This document shows positions 25,850 through 38,085 of a stretch of DNA of 64,000 nt, piece by piece (the first letter of the stretch is position 1; each line of letters starts with the position of its first letter). Source of the stretch: Pseudomonas hydrolytica (GTDB taxonomy: Bacteria > Pseudomonadota > Gammaproteobacteria > Pseudomonadales > Pseudomonadaceae); the NCBI RefSeq assembly GCF_021495345.1, contig NZ_CP099397.1:2418001-2482000 (forward strand). The letters are read 5' to 3'. The position numbers and the translations under genes were made by a program. Below the pieces are notes generated by a model. That model saw nothing but the letters and a program-made list of their open reading frames with translations. It searched no databases and was not told the origin of the DNA.

Positions 25850-26986
25850 ATGACACAGAGCACTTTCGGCATCGAGGAAGAGTACTTTCTCACCGACCTG
25901 ACCAGCCGCCAGGTGGCCAGGCGCAACGTGGAGGCCTTCGCCACGGCCTGTCAGTACGAGCTCGGCGAGCGGGTGACGCGGGAGATGTTCGCCGCCCAGT
26001 TCGAAGTGGTCACCCCGGTGCTGCACAGCCTCACGGATGCCCGTCAGTGCCTGGAAGGTGCACGCCGCACCCTGGCGCGCCTGGCCAGGGAATTCGACTG
26101 CGGCGTGCTCGCCGCCGGCACCCATCCACTGGGCCAGTGGCGGCGCGTGCGGGCCACCGACATGCCGCGCTACCGAGCGATTTTCGATGATTACCGCATG
26201 GTCGCCAGCCGCAGCGTGCTGGCCGGGCTGCACGTGCATGTCGGCGTGGCCGAGGGCGTGGACCGTATCCGCCTGATGAACCGGCTGACGCCCTGGCTGC
26301 CGCTGCTGCTGGGCCTGAGTGCATCCTCGCCGTTCTGGAGCGGCCGCCCCTCCGGGCTGATGAGCTATCGCCAGGCGGTGTGCGACGAGTGGCCGCGCAT
26401 GGGCATCCCCGATCATTTCGCCGACGAGGCCGAGTACCAGCGCTACGTGCAGGTGATGACCGACACCGGTTGCATCCGCTCGGCGGCCAACCTGTGGTGG
26501 AACATCCGCCCCTCGCTGCGCTATCCGACGCTGGAGCTGCGCATCGCCGATGCCTGCCCGCGGCTGGACGATGCGCTGTGCCTCGCCGGGCTGTTTCGCG
26601 CCATGGTCGAGCATGTGCAGCTCACCCCGCATCACGCCTGGTGCGATGACCCGCTGATCCGCGTGCTCACCCTGGAAAACCGCTGGCGTGCCAAGCGCCA
26701 GGGCCTGCGCGGGCTGTTCATCGAACCGGCCAGCCAGCGTCTGCTGACCTTCGCCACCTGGCTGGAGGAGGTGCTCGAGCGCATCGCCATCCAGGTGCCC
26801 GCGAGCGACCGCTGGATACTGGAGCATGCGCGCCACCTGGCGCTGCATGGCGGCAGCGCCGAGGCACAGCTGGCCGAATACCGCGGCGCCCGCGCCAACG
26901 GCCTGGAACATGGCGAAGCGCTGCACCAGGTGGTCGACAGCCTGATGGCGCAAACCGAACTGCATCCGTCGCAACAATTAGCCTGA
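25850..26986 (+). CDS. YbdK-family carboxylate-amine ligase (glutamate-cysteine ligase type 2)
   Basis: 378 aa, normal length for the GCS2/YbdK family. Motifs include FGIEEEYFLT at the N-terminus, GTHPLGQW, LHVHVGV, FWSGRPSGLMSYRQ and WWNIRPSLRYPTLELRIAD. Members join a carboxylate to an amine using ATP; E. coli YbdK has weak glutamate-cysteine ligase activity, and the true substrate is usually unknown. The start is the ATG at 25850, downstream of an ECF-like promoter. It diverges from the HDO/methyltransferase pair, and the next gene starts 57 nt further on. Confidence 0.9.
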   Translation: MTQSTFGIEEEYFLTDLTSRQVARRNVEAFATACQYELGERVTREMFAAQFEVVTPVLHSLTDARQCLEGARRTLARLAREFDCGVLAAGTHPLGQWRRVRATDMPRYRAIFDDYRMVASRSVLAGLHVHVGVAEGVDRIRLMNRLTPWLPLLLGLSASSPFWSGRPSGLMSYRQAVCDEWPRMGIPDHFADEAEYQRYVQVMTDTGCIRSAANLWWNIRPSLRYPTLELRIADACPRLDDALCLAGLFRAMVEHVQLTPHHAWCDDPLIRVLTLENRWRAKRQGLRGLFIEPASQRLLTFATWLEEVLERIAIQVPASDRWILEHARHLALHGGSAEAQLAEYRGARANGLEHGEALHQVVDSLMAQTELHPSQQLA

Positions 26987-27012
26987 ACGTCCGCCCGAGA
27001 CCGATTTCGGAA
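26985..27012 (+). promoter_or_regulatory. ECF/AlgU-like promoter before the alcohol dehydrogenase
   Basis: GAACGT, 16 nt, TCGGAA; the -35 overlaps the stop codon of the upstream ligase gene and the -10 ends 31 nt before the ATG. The -10 is identical to that before glgE. Confidence 0.4.
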
Positions 27013-27043
27013 TAGGGACATGCCCTGTTCCAGGAGAAAGCTC

Positions 27044-28210
27044 ATGCGTGCATTGACCTACCATGGCAGCCACGACGTCCGCGTCGATCAGGTCGACGAT
27101 CCCAGCATCGAACAGCCCGACGACATCATCCTGCGTGTCACCGCTACCGCCATCTGCGGCTCCGACCTGCACCTGTATCGCGGCAAGATTCCCCAGGTCA
27201 AACAGGGCGACATCTTCGGCCATGAGTTCATGGGCGTGGTGGAGGAGGCCGGTCCCGCGGTGACCGCGGTACGCAAGGGCGACCGGGTGATCGTGCCGTT
27301 CGTGATCGCCTGCGGCAGCTGCTTCTTCTGCCAGCTGGACCTGCACGCCGCGTGCGAAACCACCAACCCCGGGCGCGGCGCCATCCTCAACAAGAAGCAG
27401 ATTCCTTCGGGCGCCGCACTGTTCGGCTACAGCCACCTGTATGGCGGCGTGCCGGGTGGCCAGGCCGAGCTGGTGCGCGTGCCCAAGGCCAATGCCGGCC
27501 CGTTCAAGGTGCCCGACGAGCTGGACGACGAGCAGGTGCTGTTTCTTACCGACATCCTGCCCACCGGTTACCAGGCGGCGATCAACGCCGGCATCAAGCC
27601 CGGCAGCAGCGTGGCCATCTACGGCGCCGGGCCGGTAGGGCTGATGAGCGCGGCCTGCGCGCGTATGCTCGGCGCCGAGCAGATCTTCATGGTCGATCAC
27701 CATGACTACCGCCTGCAGTACGCCCAGCAGACCTACGGCGTGGTGCCGATCAACTTCGACGTGGTCGACGACCCGGCCGCCGCGATCATCGAGCAGACCG
27801 CGGGCCACCGCGGTGTGGATGCGGTGATCGATGCGGTGGGCTTCGAAGCCAAGGGCAGCCTGACGGAAACCGTGCTCACCGCCCTCAAGCTGGAGGCCAG
27901 CAGCGGCGTGGCCTTGCGTCAGTGCATCGCCGCCGTGAGGCGCGGCGGTACGATCAGCGTTCCCGGCGTCTATGCCGGCTTCATCCACGGCTTTCTGTTC
28001 GGCGATGCCTTCGACAAGGGCCTGACCTTCAAGATGGGCCAGACCCACGTGCACCCGCTCTTGCCGACATTGCTGCAGCACGTGCTCGAAGGCGAGCTGC
28101 GCCCGGAAATCATCATCAGCCATCGCCTGCCTCTCGCTGAAGCGGCCGAGGGCTACCGCATCTTCGAATCGCGCAAGGAAGAGTGCCGCAAGGTGATCCT
28201 GCGCCCATGA
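27044..28210 (+). CDS. Zinc-dependent alcohol dehydrogenase (formaldehyde dehydrogenase-like)
   Basis: 388 aa from the ATG at 27044, chosen for the AGGAGA 6 nt upstream; an upstream in-frame ATG at 27020 lacks one. It is a medium-chain dehydrogenase with catalytic zinc motifs ([18 protein letters not shown]), a structural zinc cluster C-x2-C-x2-C-x7-C ([15 protein letters not shown]) and the NAD-binding loop YGAGPVGLM. This subgroup resembles glutathione-independent formaldehyde dehydrogenases; the physiological substrate is not evident. A second member lies at 46862-48130. Confidence 0.88.
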   Translation: MRALTYHGSHDVRVDQVDDPSIEQPDDIILRVTATAICGSDLHLYRGKIPQVKQGDIFGHEFMGVVEEAGPAVTAVRKGDRVIVPFVIACGSCFFCQLDLHAACETTNPGRGAILNKKQIPSGAALFGYSHLYGGVPGGQAELVRVPKANAGPFKVPDELDDEQVLFLTDILPTGYQAAINAGIKPGSSVAIYGAGPVGLMSAACARMLGAEQIFMVDHHDYRLQYAQQTYGVVPINFDVVDDPAAAIIEQTAGHRGVDAVIDAVGFEAKGSLTETVLTALKLEASSGVALRQCIAAVRRGGTISVPGVYAGFIHGFLFGDAFDKGLTFKMGQTHVHPLLPTLLQHVLEGELRPEIIISHRLPLAEAAEGYRIFESRKEECRKVILRP

Positions 28211-28229
28211 GCCGCTGGCCCGATTGTCT

Positions 28230-28259
28230 GAACCTTTGCCAGGGGGGCGCGCTTCTAAA
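28230..28259 (+). promoter_or_regulatory. ECF/AlgU-like promoter before the small membrane-protein gene
   Basis: GAACCT followed after 17 nt by TTCTAA, or after 18 nt by TCTAAA. It ends about 52 nt before the ATG at 28311. Confidence 0.4.
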
Positions 28260-28310
28260 TCTCATCGGAGCCGCAAAGGCCCGTTATTCATCCTGACAGG
28301 AGGAACTGCC

Positions 28311-28673
28311 ATGTCACTCAGCCACAATGTCCAACGCCTGGAACGTGCCATCTCGCTCGCCACCGGCGCCACCGCCGTGGTCACCGGCCTTTGCCAGGGC
28401 GGTTCGAGAGGGGTACTCAAGGCGCTGGGCGGCGCTGCCCTGCTGCAGCGCGGCTTCACCGGGCACTGCGTGGTCAAGGGGATGATCAGCGATCCCAAGA
28501 CCGAACTCGAAGGCCTGCGCCAGTGCGTGGCCGACCTGCGCGCCGCCTTGCCGCGGCTGCAGAAGGAACTGGAGGCCGTGCAGCAGCGCCAGACCGCGCC
28601 CGGAGCACGAGAGGCACGGCTGGACAACGCCGTGGAAGAAACCTTTCCCGCCAGCGACCCGATCTCGCCCTGA
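28311..28673 (+). CDS. Small YgaP-TM/DUF2892-like protein with a C-terminal FPASDP tail
   Basis: 120 aa from the ATG at 28311, which has AGGAGG upstream. The first 65 residues resemble DUF2892 (YgaP transmembrane) proteins: N-x-x-x-x-E-R at the start, a weakly hydrophobic GATAVVTG stretch, GALLLQRG-like text and GHC. A coiled-coil-like Leu/Glu/Gln region follows (about 65-95). The protein ends in LDNAVEETFPASDPISP, a tail I recall from several unrelated small bacterial proteins, of unknown role. It probably forms an operon with the acidic protein 61 nt downstream. Confidence 0.75.
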   Translation: MSLSHNVQRLERAISLATGATAVVTGLCQGGSRGVLKALGGAALLQRGFTGHCVVKGMISDPKTELEGLRQCVADLRAALPRLQKELEAVQQRQTAPGAREARLDNAVEETFPASDPISP

Positions 28674-28734
28674 ACCAGGCTCGTCGCGATGGCGCGCTGG
28701 CGCCGTCGCCACACCGCAATTGGAGGAGGCAGCG

Positions 28735-29169
28735 ATGAAAGACCGCACACCCGGCCCCAGGCCGCAGCAATTGCCGGAAGACGCTCTGGACTTCGAGGCT
28801 GACGAAGAGAGCAGCATCCTCGGCGATGTACCGGCGCAACCAAGCGAGCGCCCCGCACACAGCGCGCAGGATCAGCCCGGCCTGACCGGCGGCGCGACGC
28901 TCAGCGAAAGCGCACACGAGGACAACGTCAGTCTCGACGACCTCAGCCCGGATACCCTGATCGACGACAGCGGCGCCCGTTCGCCTTTCGAGCGCGGCGA
29001 GGATCGCCCGCTGGATGAGGAGCTCAGCATCGTCGACGAAACCGACATAGGCGGTGGCGCCGGCCTCGACGAAGCCGAGCTGGCGCGTTCGGCGCCGCTC
29101 GACGGTGAGCCCTGGACCGACGAGGTGGTGCCCGGCGAAAACGGACGCAAGGGCGGCACCCGCCACTAG
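28735..29169 (+). CDS. Conserved acidic low-complexity protein, unknown function
   Basis: 144 aa, very rich in Asp, Glu, Gly and Ser with no hydrophobic core pattern and no domain I can name. It contains repeated DD and SLDDLSPDTLIDD-type segments, a GGAGLDEAELAR stretch and a C-terminal NGRKGG that echoes the KGG motif. Similar Pseudomonas proteins carry automatic names such as HPr-related or serine kinase/phosphatase, which nothing in this sequence supports. The start ATG at 28735 follows GGAGGAGG. Probably co-transcribed with the preceding gene and intrinsically disordered. Confidence 0.75.
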   Translation: MKDRTPGPRPQQLPEDALDFEADEESSILGDVPAQPSERPAHSAQDQPGLTGGATLSESAHEDNVSLDDLSPDTLIDDSGARSPFERGEDRPLDEELSIVDETDIGGGAGLDEAELARSAPLDGEPWTDEVVPGENGRKGGTRH

Positions 29170-29175
29170 GCAAGA

Positions 29176-29218
29176 ACGGCGCCTGCCCGATGCCGCAGCG
29201 TATCGGCGCGGGCGCCGT
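29176..29218. terminator. Hairpin between convergent genes
   Basis: Outer arms ACGGCGCC / GGCGCCGT pair perfectly over 8 bp, and inner CCGAT / ATCGG can extend the structure. It lies 6 nt after the acidic-protein stop, before a convergent gene. There is no T-tract. Confidence 0.4.
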
Positions 29219-29282
29219 GGAGAGACGCATTCATTCGGGCCAGACGCGCCTGGCCGCGGATGAAGGCATCCTTGCATCGTGA

Positions 29283-29660
29283 TCACTGCTTCTTGCGCAG
29301 CGCTTCCACCAGCTCCTGCTTGCGCATGCGCGAACGGCCGGACAGGTCGCGTTTGCGCGCCAGATCCATCAGCTCGTCACGGGTCATCGACTCCAGCTGC
29401 TGCCCGGCGCGGGGCACGCCCTGGCGCGTCTTGGCCGCGCGCTGGGCGGACGATTCGCGGGCCTGCTGCTTGGCGCCGGCGCTGGTCTTGCGGCCCGAGC
29501 CTCCGGCCTTCTCGCCGCCACCGGACTGCTTGTTGACCGTGGCCCAGGCGCGCGCCTCGGCCTTCTCCTCGGGTACGCCGCGAGCCTTGTAGCTGTCCTC
29601 GATGTGCTCGGCCTTGCGCTTCTGTTTTTCCGTGTACTTGGCTTTGCTGCCTCGGGGCAT
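29283..29660 (-). CDS. Basic protein with C-terminal Rho-N/SAP-like motif
   Basis: 125 aa, very basic. The N-terminal part (KYTEKQKRKAEHIEDSYK, then GVPEEKAEARAWATVNK) is a conserved module that databases often label plasmid stabilization protein. A Gly/Ala/Lys-rich linker leads to a C-terminal helix-loop-helix (about 88-123) with MTRDELMDLARKRDLSGRS and KQELVEAL, the pattern of Rho N-terminal or SAP nucleic-acid binding domains. A chromosome-bound or RNA-bound stress protein is plausible. It diverges from the mgtC-like gene and has its own candidate promoter. Confidence 0.8.
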   Translation of the reverse strand: MPRGSKAKYTEKQKRKAEHIEDSYKARGVPEEKAEARAWATVNKQSGGGEKAGGSGRKTSAGAKQQARESSAQRAAKTRQGVPRAGQQLESMTRDELMDLARKRDLSGRSRMRKQELVEALRKKQ

Positions 29661-29712
29661 GAGGGTTCTCCCGGTTGGTCATGCGGCGGAATTGCCGCAC
29701 GACACCTATCGG

Positions 29713-29740
29713 GAATGAATGCGCATGGCCGGTTTGGTTC
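29713..29740 (-). promoter_or_regulatory. ECF/AlgU-like promoter before the Rho-N/SAP-like gene
   Basis: On the minus strand GAACCA, 16 nt, TCATTC. The -10 is 52 nt before the ATG. One of the weaker members of the set. Confidence 0.3.
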
Positions 29741-29775
29741 CCCGTTTCGGATGATCGGAGCTGCATCGATCAGCC

Positions 29776-29804
29776 GAACCTCTTCGCCGTTTCGCGGCTC
29801 AGAA
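29776..29804 (+). promoter_or_regulatory. ECF/AlgU-like promoter before the mgtC-like gene
   Basis: GAACCT, 17 nt, TCAGAA, ending 25 nt before the ATG at 29830. Confidence 0.45.
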
Positions 29805-29829
29805 GGAAAGAATCGAGGATCTAACGCAG

Positions 29830-30354
29830 ATGGACGTATTCGAGCGCATTCTCATGACCCTGGTGGAGGAGTTCTCCGATCTCGCCCAAGTGGAACACAT
29901 TACCCGCGCCACGCTGCGCCTGGTCCTGGCCATGTTCCTCGGCGGGCTGCTCGGCTATGAGCGCGAGGTCATGGGCAAGGCGGCCGGTCTGCGCACGCAC
30001 ATGCTGGTGTGCCTGGGGGCGGCGATCTTCGTCATGGCGCTGGAGCAGGACGGCGCCGAAGCCGACGCCATGAGCCGGGTGATCCAGGGCATCGCGGCCG
30101 GTGTCGGTTTTCTCGGCGCCGGCACCATCCTCAAGGGGCAGAACATCTCCGACGTCAAGGGCCTGACCACTGCGGCCGGCCTGTGGGCCTCGGCTGCCAT
30201 CGGCGTGGCGGTCGGTCTTGGCCGCGAGGCCACTGCCGTTCTGTCCACGCTGATCGTGCTGGTGGTGCTGCACCTCATGCCGCTGATGGTCGAACCGGGT
30301 ACCAGGAACCGGCCGGATGACCAGGCCGAAGAGGAACCTGACGACAGGCGATAG
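29830..30354 (+). CDS. MgtC/SapB-family membrane protein
   Basis: 174 aa with about four membrane spans (near 34-45, 62-78, 92-110, 120-155). The MgtC family N-terminal signature is clear: RLVLAMFLGGLLGYERE and GLRTHMLVCLGAA, followed by VGFLGAGTILK and GLTTAAGLWASAAIG. It lacks the C-terminal ACT-like domain of virulence MgtC, like the short YhiD/SapB group. Function in these short forms is not established; magnesium or acid adaptation is often proposed. A single gene under its own candidate promoter. Confidence 0.9.
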   Translation: MDVFERILMTLVEEFSDLAQVEHITRATLRLVLAMFLGGLLGYEREVMGKAAGLRTHMLVCLGAAIFVMALEQDGAEADAMSRVIQGIAAGVGFLGAGTILKGQNISDVKGLTTAAGLWASAAIGVAVGLGREATAVLSTLIVLVVLHLMPLMVEPGTRNRPDDQAEEEPDDRR

Positions 30355-30378
30355 CCCATCGCCCCGGTAAAACTGCCT

Positions 30379-30407
30379 GAACTTTTCCGCCTCCGGCTGC
30401 CTCGGAA
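30379..30407 (+). promoter_or_regulatory. ECF/AlgU-like promoter before the glgE-treS-glgB operon
   Basis: GAACTT (the AlgU -35 consensus), 17 nt, TCGGAA, preceded by TAAAACTGCCT. It lies about 80 nt before the glgE ATG and is one of the best matches in the window. Confidence 0.5.
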
Positions 30408-30486
30408 TTTTTAGAGCCAGCCTGCGCTGCGCTCGTTTTTTTCATACCCCACGAAGCGTCTGCCAGGCGTGAAGGAGCCAGGAACC

Positions 30487-32469
30487 ATGCTGCCCCCGCA
30501 CTCCGTCGAGCAATCCCTTGCAATAGCCCTGAAGGAGCCCCGACTGGCACTGGAGGCGGTACAGCCGGTGGTCGAGCAGGGACGGTTCGCCGCCAAATGC
30601 CTGTGCGGACGTCCGCTGGTCGTCAGTGCCGTGATCTTCAGCGACGGCCATGACCAGTTGGCCGCCGACCTGCTCTGGCGCAGCGCCGATCAGGCCAGCT
30701 GGCAACGCGTGGCGATGCAGCCACTGGGCAACGATCACTGGTCCGCCACCCTGCAGATCGACGAGCAGGGCCGCGCCGAGTTCGCCATCGAAGCCTGGCT
30801 GGATGTCTATGCCAGCTTTCGTCAGGAACTGGTGAAGAAGCTCGGCGCCGGCGTGCCGGTCGATCTCGAACTGCAGGAGGGCGCACAGCTGGTACGCCGC
30901 ATCTGCGCCCAGGCTCCGGAGCACCTGCGTGGCGAAGTGGCTGCGCTGGTCGAGCGCGTGGAAGCCGCGCAATCGCAGGAAGAGCGTGAGGCGGTGCTGA
31001 TCGATCCTTCGGTCAACGAGCTGATGCGCCGCGCCGAGTACCGTCCGCACCTGCTGCGCAGCCGCAACTACCCCCTGGATGTGGAGCGCCGCCTGGCCGA
31101 GTTCGCCAGCTGGTACGAGCTGTTCCCGCGCTCCCTGGGCGAGGATGGCCGTCACGGCACCTTCGCCGACGTCGAGAAGCGCATTCCCGAGATCGCCCGG
31201 ATGGGCTTCGACGTGCTGTATTTCCCGCCCATCCACCCCATCGGTCGCACCCATCGCAAGGGGCCGAACAACAGCCTGAAAGCCGGCCCGGACGACCCCG
31301 GCAGCCCTTACGCCATCGGCAGCGAGGAGGGTGGCCACGAGGCCCTGCACCCGCAGCTGGGCAGCCGTGAGGACTTCTGCCAGATGGTCGAGGTGGCGCG
31401 CCAGCATGGCCTGGAAGTGGCGCTGGATTTCGCCGTGCAGTGCTCGCCCGACCATCCCTGGCTCAAGCAGCACCCCGGCTGGTTCAGCTGGCGACCCGAC
31501 GGCAGCATCCGTCACGCCGAGAACCCGCCGAAGAAGTACGAGGACATCGTCAACGTCGAGTTCTACGCCGAGGCGGCCATGCCCGATCTGTGGCTGGCCC
31601 TGCGCGACGTGGTGCTGGGCTGGGTAGCGCTGGGCGTGACCCTGTTTCGGGTGGACAACCCGCACACCAAACCCATGCCGTTCTGGGAATGGCTGATCGC
31701 CGATGTGCGCGCTCGGCACCCGGAAGTGATCTTCCTCTCCGAGGCCTTTACCCGCCCGGCGATGATGGCGCGCCTGGGCAAGCTGGGCTTCAGCCAGAGC
31801 TACACCTACTTCACCTGGCGCAACACCAAGGCCGAGCTGCAGACCTACTTCACCGAGCTGAACCAGCCGCCATGGCGCGACTGCTACCGGCCGAACTTCT
31901 TCGTCAACACGCCGGACATCAACCCCTATTTCCTGCAGCGCTGCGGCCGCCCCGGTTTTCTCATCCGCGCCGCGCTGGCCACCATGGGCTCGGGGCTGTG
32001 GGGCATGTACTCAGGCTTCGAGCTGTGCGAGGCCGACCCGGTGCCGGGCAAGGAGGAGTACTTCGACTCGGAGAAGTACCAGCTGCGCCCGCGCGACTAC
32101 CACGCCCCCGGCAACATCAACGCCGAGATCGCCCGGCTCAACCAGATCCGCCGCGAGAATCCCGCGCTGCAGACCCACCTGGGCTTCCAGGCCTACACGG
32201 TGTGGAACGACAACATCCTGTACTTCGGCAAGCGCACCGAGGACCGCAGCAACTTCATCCTGGTGGCCATCAGCCTCGATCCCTTCGCAGCCCAGGAGGC
32301 GCACTTCGAGCTGCCGCTGTGGGAGCTGGGCCTGCCTGACGACGCCGACCTGCACGGCGAAGACCTGATGAACGGCCACCGCTGGACCTGGCACGGCAAG
32401 GTGCAGTGGATGCGTATCGAACCCTGGCATCTGCCGTTCGGCATCTGGCGCATCCAGGCCGGCAACTGA
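30487..32469 (+). CDS. glgE: GlgE, alpha-1,4-glucan:maltose-1-phosphate maltosyltransferase
   Basis: 660 aa from the ATG at 30487, with AAGGAG 9 nt upstream; a GTG at 30469 is less likely. A GH13_3 enzyme with an N-terminal sandwich domain (1-about 190), a barrel with FPPIHPIGRTHRKG, the nucleophile Asp390 (FRVDNPHTKP) and acid/base Glu419 (FLSEAFTRP), and a C-terminal sheet. It transfers maltosyl units from maltose-1-phosphate to the end of alpha-glucan. The adjoining treS/maltokinase supplies maltose-1-phosphate and glgB adds branches, so the operon is a complete GlgE pathway. Confidence 0.96.
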   Translation: MLPPHSVEQSLAIALKEPRLALEAVQPVVEQGRFAAKCLCGRPLVVSAVIFSDGHDQLAADLLWRSADQASWQRVAMQPLGNDHWSATLQIDEQGRAEFAIEAWLDVYASFRQELVKKLGAGVPVDLELQEGAQLVRRICAQAPEHLRGEVAALVERVEAAQSQEEREAVLIDPSVNELMRRAEYRPHLLRSRNYPLDVERRLAEFASWYELFPRSLGEDGRHGTFADVEKRIPEIARMGFDVLYFPPIHPIGRTHRKGPNNSLKAGPDDPGSPYAIGSEEGGHEALHPQLGSREDFCQMVEVARQHGLEVALDFAVQCSPDHPWLKQHPGWFSWRPDGSIRHAENPPKKYEDIVNVEFYAEAAMPDLWLALRDVVLGWVALGVTLFRVDNPHTKPMPFWEWLIADVRARHPEVIFLSEAFTRPAMMARLGKLGFSQSYTYFTWRNTKAELQTYFTELNQPPWRDCYRPNFFVNTPDINPYFLQRCGRPGFLIRAALATMGSGLWGMYSGFELCEADPVPGKEEYFDSEKYQLRPRDYHAPGNINAEIARLNQIRRENPALQTHLGFQAYTVWNDNILYFGKRTEDRSNFILVAISLDPFAAQEAHFELPLWELGLPDDADLHGEDLMNGHRWTWHGKVQWMRIEPWHLPFGIWRIQAGN

Positions 32470-32486
32470 CAAGGAGGACGCCCGAC

Positions 32487-35785
<3,299 letters not shown>

Positions 35786-35789
<4 letters not shown>

Positions 35790-37942
35790 GTGACGAACGA
35801 GTGATGCGTCTGTGCCGGGCCGAGGAGGGCGATCCGTTCGGTTTCCTCGGCCCGCATGCGCAGGGCGACGGCACGCTGGTGCGCGTATGGCTGCCCGGCG
35901 CCGATGCCGTGGAGCTGATCGATCCCGAAGGCAGGCTGCTGGGCGAGATGCAGCGCCGTCACGCCGACGGCCTGTTCGAGCTCGAGCTGGAGCAGCCCAG
36001 CGCCTATCGCCTGCGCATCCACTGGCCCGGCAGCGTGCAGGAGGTGGAAGACCCCTACGCCTTCGGCCCGATTCTCGGCGAGCTGGATCTGTACCTGTTC
36101 GCCGAAGGCAACCACCGCGAGCTGTGGCGTTGTCTCGGTGCGCGCCCCTGCGAACACGAGGGCGTACCCGGCGTGAGCTTCGCGGTGTGGGCGCCCAATG
36201 CCCGGCGGGTGTCGGTGGTGGGCGACTTCAACAGCTGGGACGGTCGTCGCCACCCAATGCGCCTGCGCTACCCGGCCGGGGTGTGGGAGCTGTTCATTCC
36301 GCGCCTGGCCGCTGGCGAGCGCTACAAGTACGAAATCCTCGGCCAGCACGGCCTGCTGCCGCACAAGGCCGATCCGCTGGCCCAAGCCACCGAGGCGCCG
36401 CCGGCGACCGCCTCGCGCGTACCGCGCGGCGAAGCCTTCGCCTGGCAGGACGAGCACTGGATGAACGACCGCGCGCAGCGCCATCGGCCCGAGGCGCCGC
36501 TGGCCATCTACGAGCTGCATGCCGCCTCCTGGCAGTGGCACGATGAGCGCACGCCAAGCTGGGACGAGCTGGCCGATCGGCTGATTCCCTACGTGCAGAA
36601 CCTGGGGTTCACCCATATCGAGCTGATGCCGATCATGGAGCACCCCTTCGGCGGTTCCTGGGGCTATCAGCCGCTGTCGCTGTTCGCGCCCACCGCGCGC
36701 CTGGGCGAGCCGGAGCGCTTCGCCGCCTTCGTCGACCGCTGCCACCGCGCCGGCCTCGGCGTGATCCTCGACTGGGTGCCGGGACACTTTCCCAACGACG
36801 CCCACGGTCTGGCCGAGTTCGACGGTACCGCACTGTACGAATACGCCCATCCCTTCGAGGGCTACCACCCGGACTGGAATACCTGCATCCACAACCTCGG
36901 CCGCAGCGAGGTGCACGGCTTCATGCTGGCCAGTGCGCTGTACTGGCTGCGCGAATACCACGTCGACGGCCTGCGCGTCGACGCCGTGGCCTCGATGCTG
37001 TATCGCGACTACTCGCGCGAGGAAGGGCAGTGGATCCCCAACCGCCATGGCGGGCGCGAGAACCTGGAGGCCATCGAGTTCCTCCAGCACCTCAACGAGG
37101 TGGTGCGCAGCGAGGTACCGGGGGCGCTGGTGATCGCCGAGGAGTCCACCGCCTGGCCCGGCGTCAGCCGGCCAGTGAACGAAGGTGGCCTGGGTTTCAG
37201 CCACAAGTGGAACATGGGCTGGATGAACGACACCCTGCGCTACTTCCAGACCGACCCGCTGTACCGCCGCCATCACCACCAGCAGATCACCTTCGGCCTG
37301 CACTACGCCTTCTCAGAACGCTACATCCTGCCCATCTCCCACGACGAGGTGGTGCACGGCAAGCGCTCGCTGATCGGGCGCATGCCGGGCGATCGCTGGC
37401 AGCAGTTCGCCAACCTGCGTCTGTTCCTCGCCCTGATGTGGACACACCCTGGCAAGAAGCTGCTGTTCATGGGCTGCGAGTTCGGCCAGTGGCGCGAATG
37501 GAACCACGACCAGCAGCTGGACTGGTACCTGCTGCAATATCCCGAGCATGGCGCGGTACAGGCGCTGCTGGGCGAGCTCAATCGGCTGTATCGCGAGGAA
37601 GTCGCGCTGCACCAGTGGGACGAGCGCCCGGAGGGCTTTCAGTGGCTGATCGGCGACGATGCGCACAACAGCGTGTTCGCCTGGCTACGCCATGGCGAGG
37701 GTGGGCAACCGCTGCTGGTGGTACACAACTGCACGCCGCAGGTGCGCCACGATTATCGGGTGGGGGTGCCGCGCGCCGGCGCCTGGCAGGTGCTGCTCAA
37801 TACCGACGAGGGCCGCTGGTGCGGCTCCGGGGCGGGGAGCCAGGGCACGGTGCACAGCGATGCGGTGGCCAACCATGGCCTGCACGATTCGCTCAACCTG
37901 CAGCTGCCGCCGCTGGCTACCCTGGTGCTGCGCCCCGTGTAG
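35786..37942 (+). CDS. glgB: GlgB, 1,4-alpha-glucan branching enzyme
   Basis: 718 aa if translation begins at the TTG at 35786, which overlaps the treS stop (TTGA) and has GGAG 9 nt upstream. The next candidates are GTG 35801 and ATG 35804, so the N-terminus is uncertain by a few residues. It has two N-terminal carbohydrate-binding sandwich domains, a GH13_9 barrel with Asp399 ([11 protein letters not shown]), Glu452 (VIAEEST) and Asp520 (SHDEVVHG), and a C-terminal sheet. It makes alpha-1,6 branches in the glucan built by GlgE. Confidence 0.95.
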
Positions 37943-37980
37943 AGGGGCACCGCGTGCGGTTGCATGCTTGGACGTGTCAC

Positions 37981-38051
37981 GGTGCGCGCGGCGCACCCTA
38001 CGGGCAAGCAACGCGCGGCACCTCGAGTGAGTAGGGTGCGCCATGCGCACC
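37981..38051. repeat. REP-like inverted repeat between glgB and the CBS gene
   Basis: Arms GGTGCGCGCGGCGCACCCTAC (37981-38001) and GTAGGGTGCGCCATGCGCAC (from 38031) are reverse complements apart from two central bases, and each arm is itself partly palindromic. A 29-nt spacer separates them. It lies between convergent genes and may act as a two-way terminator. I recall similar GTAGGGTGCGC elements scattered in pseudomonad genomes. Confidence 0.65.
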
Positions 38052-38085
38052 AGCCGCATGTGCGGTTGGTGCGCATCCCTTGGCA

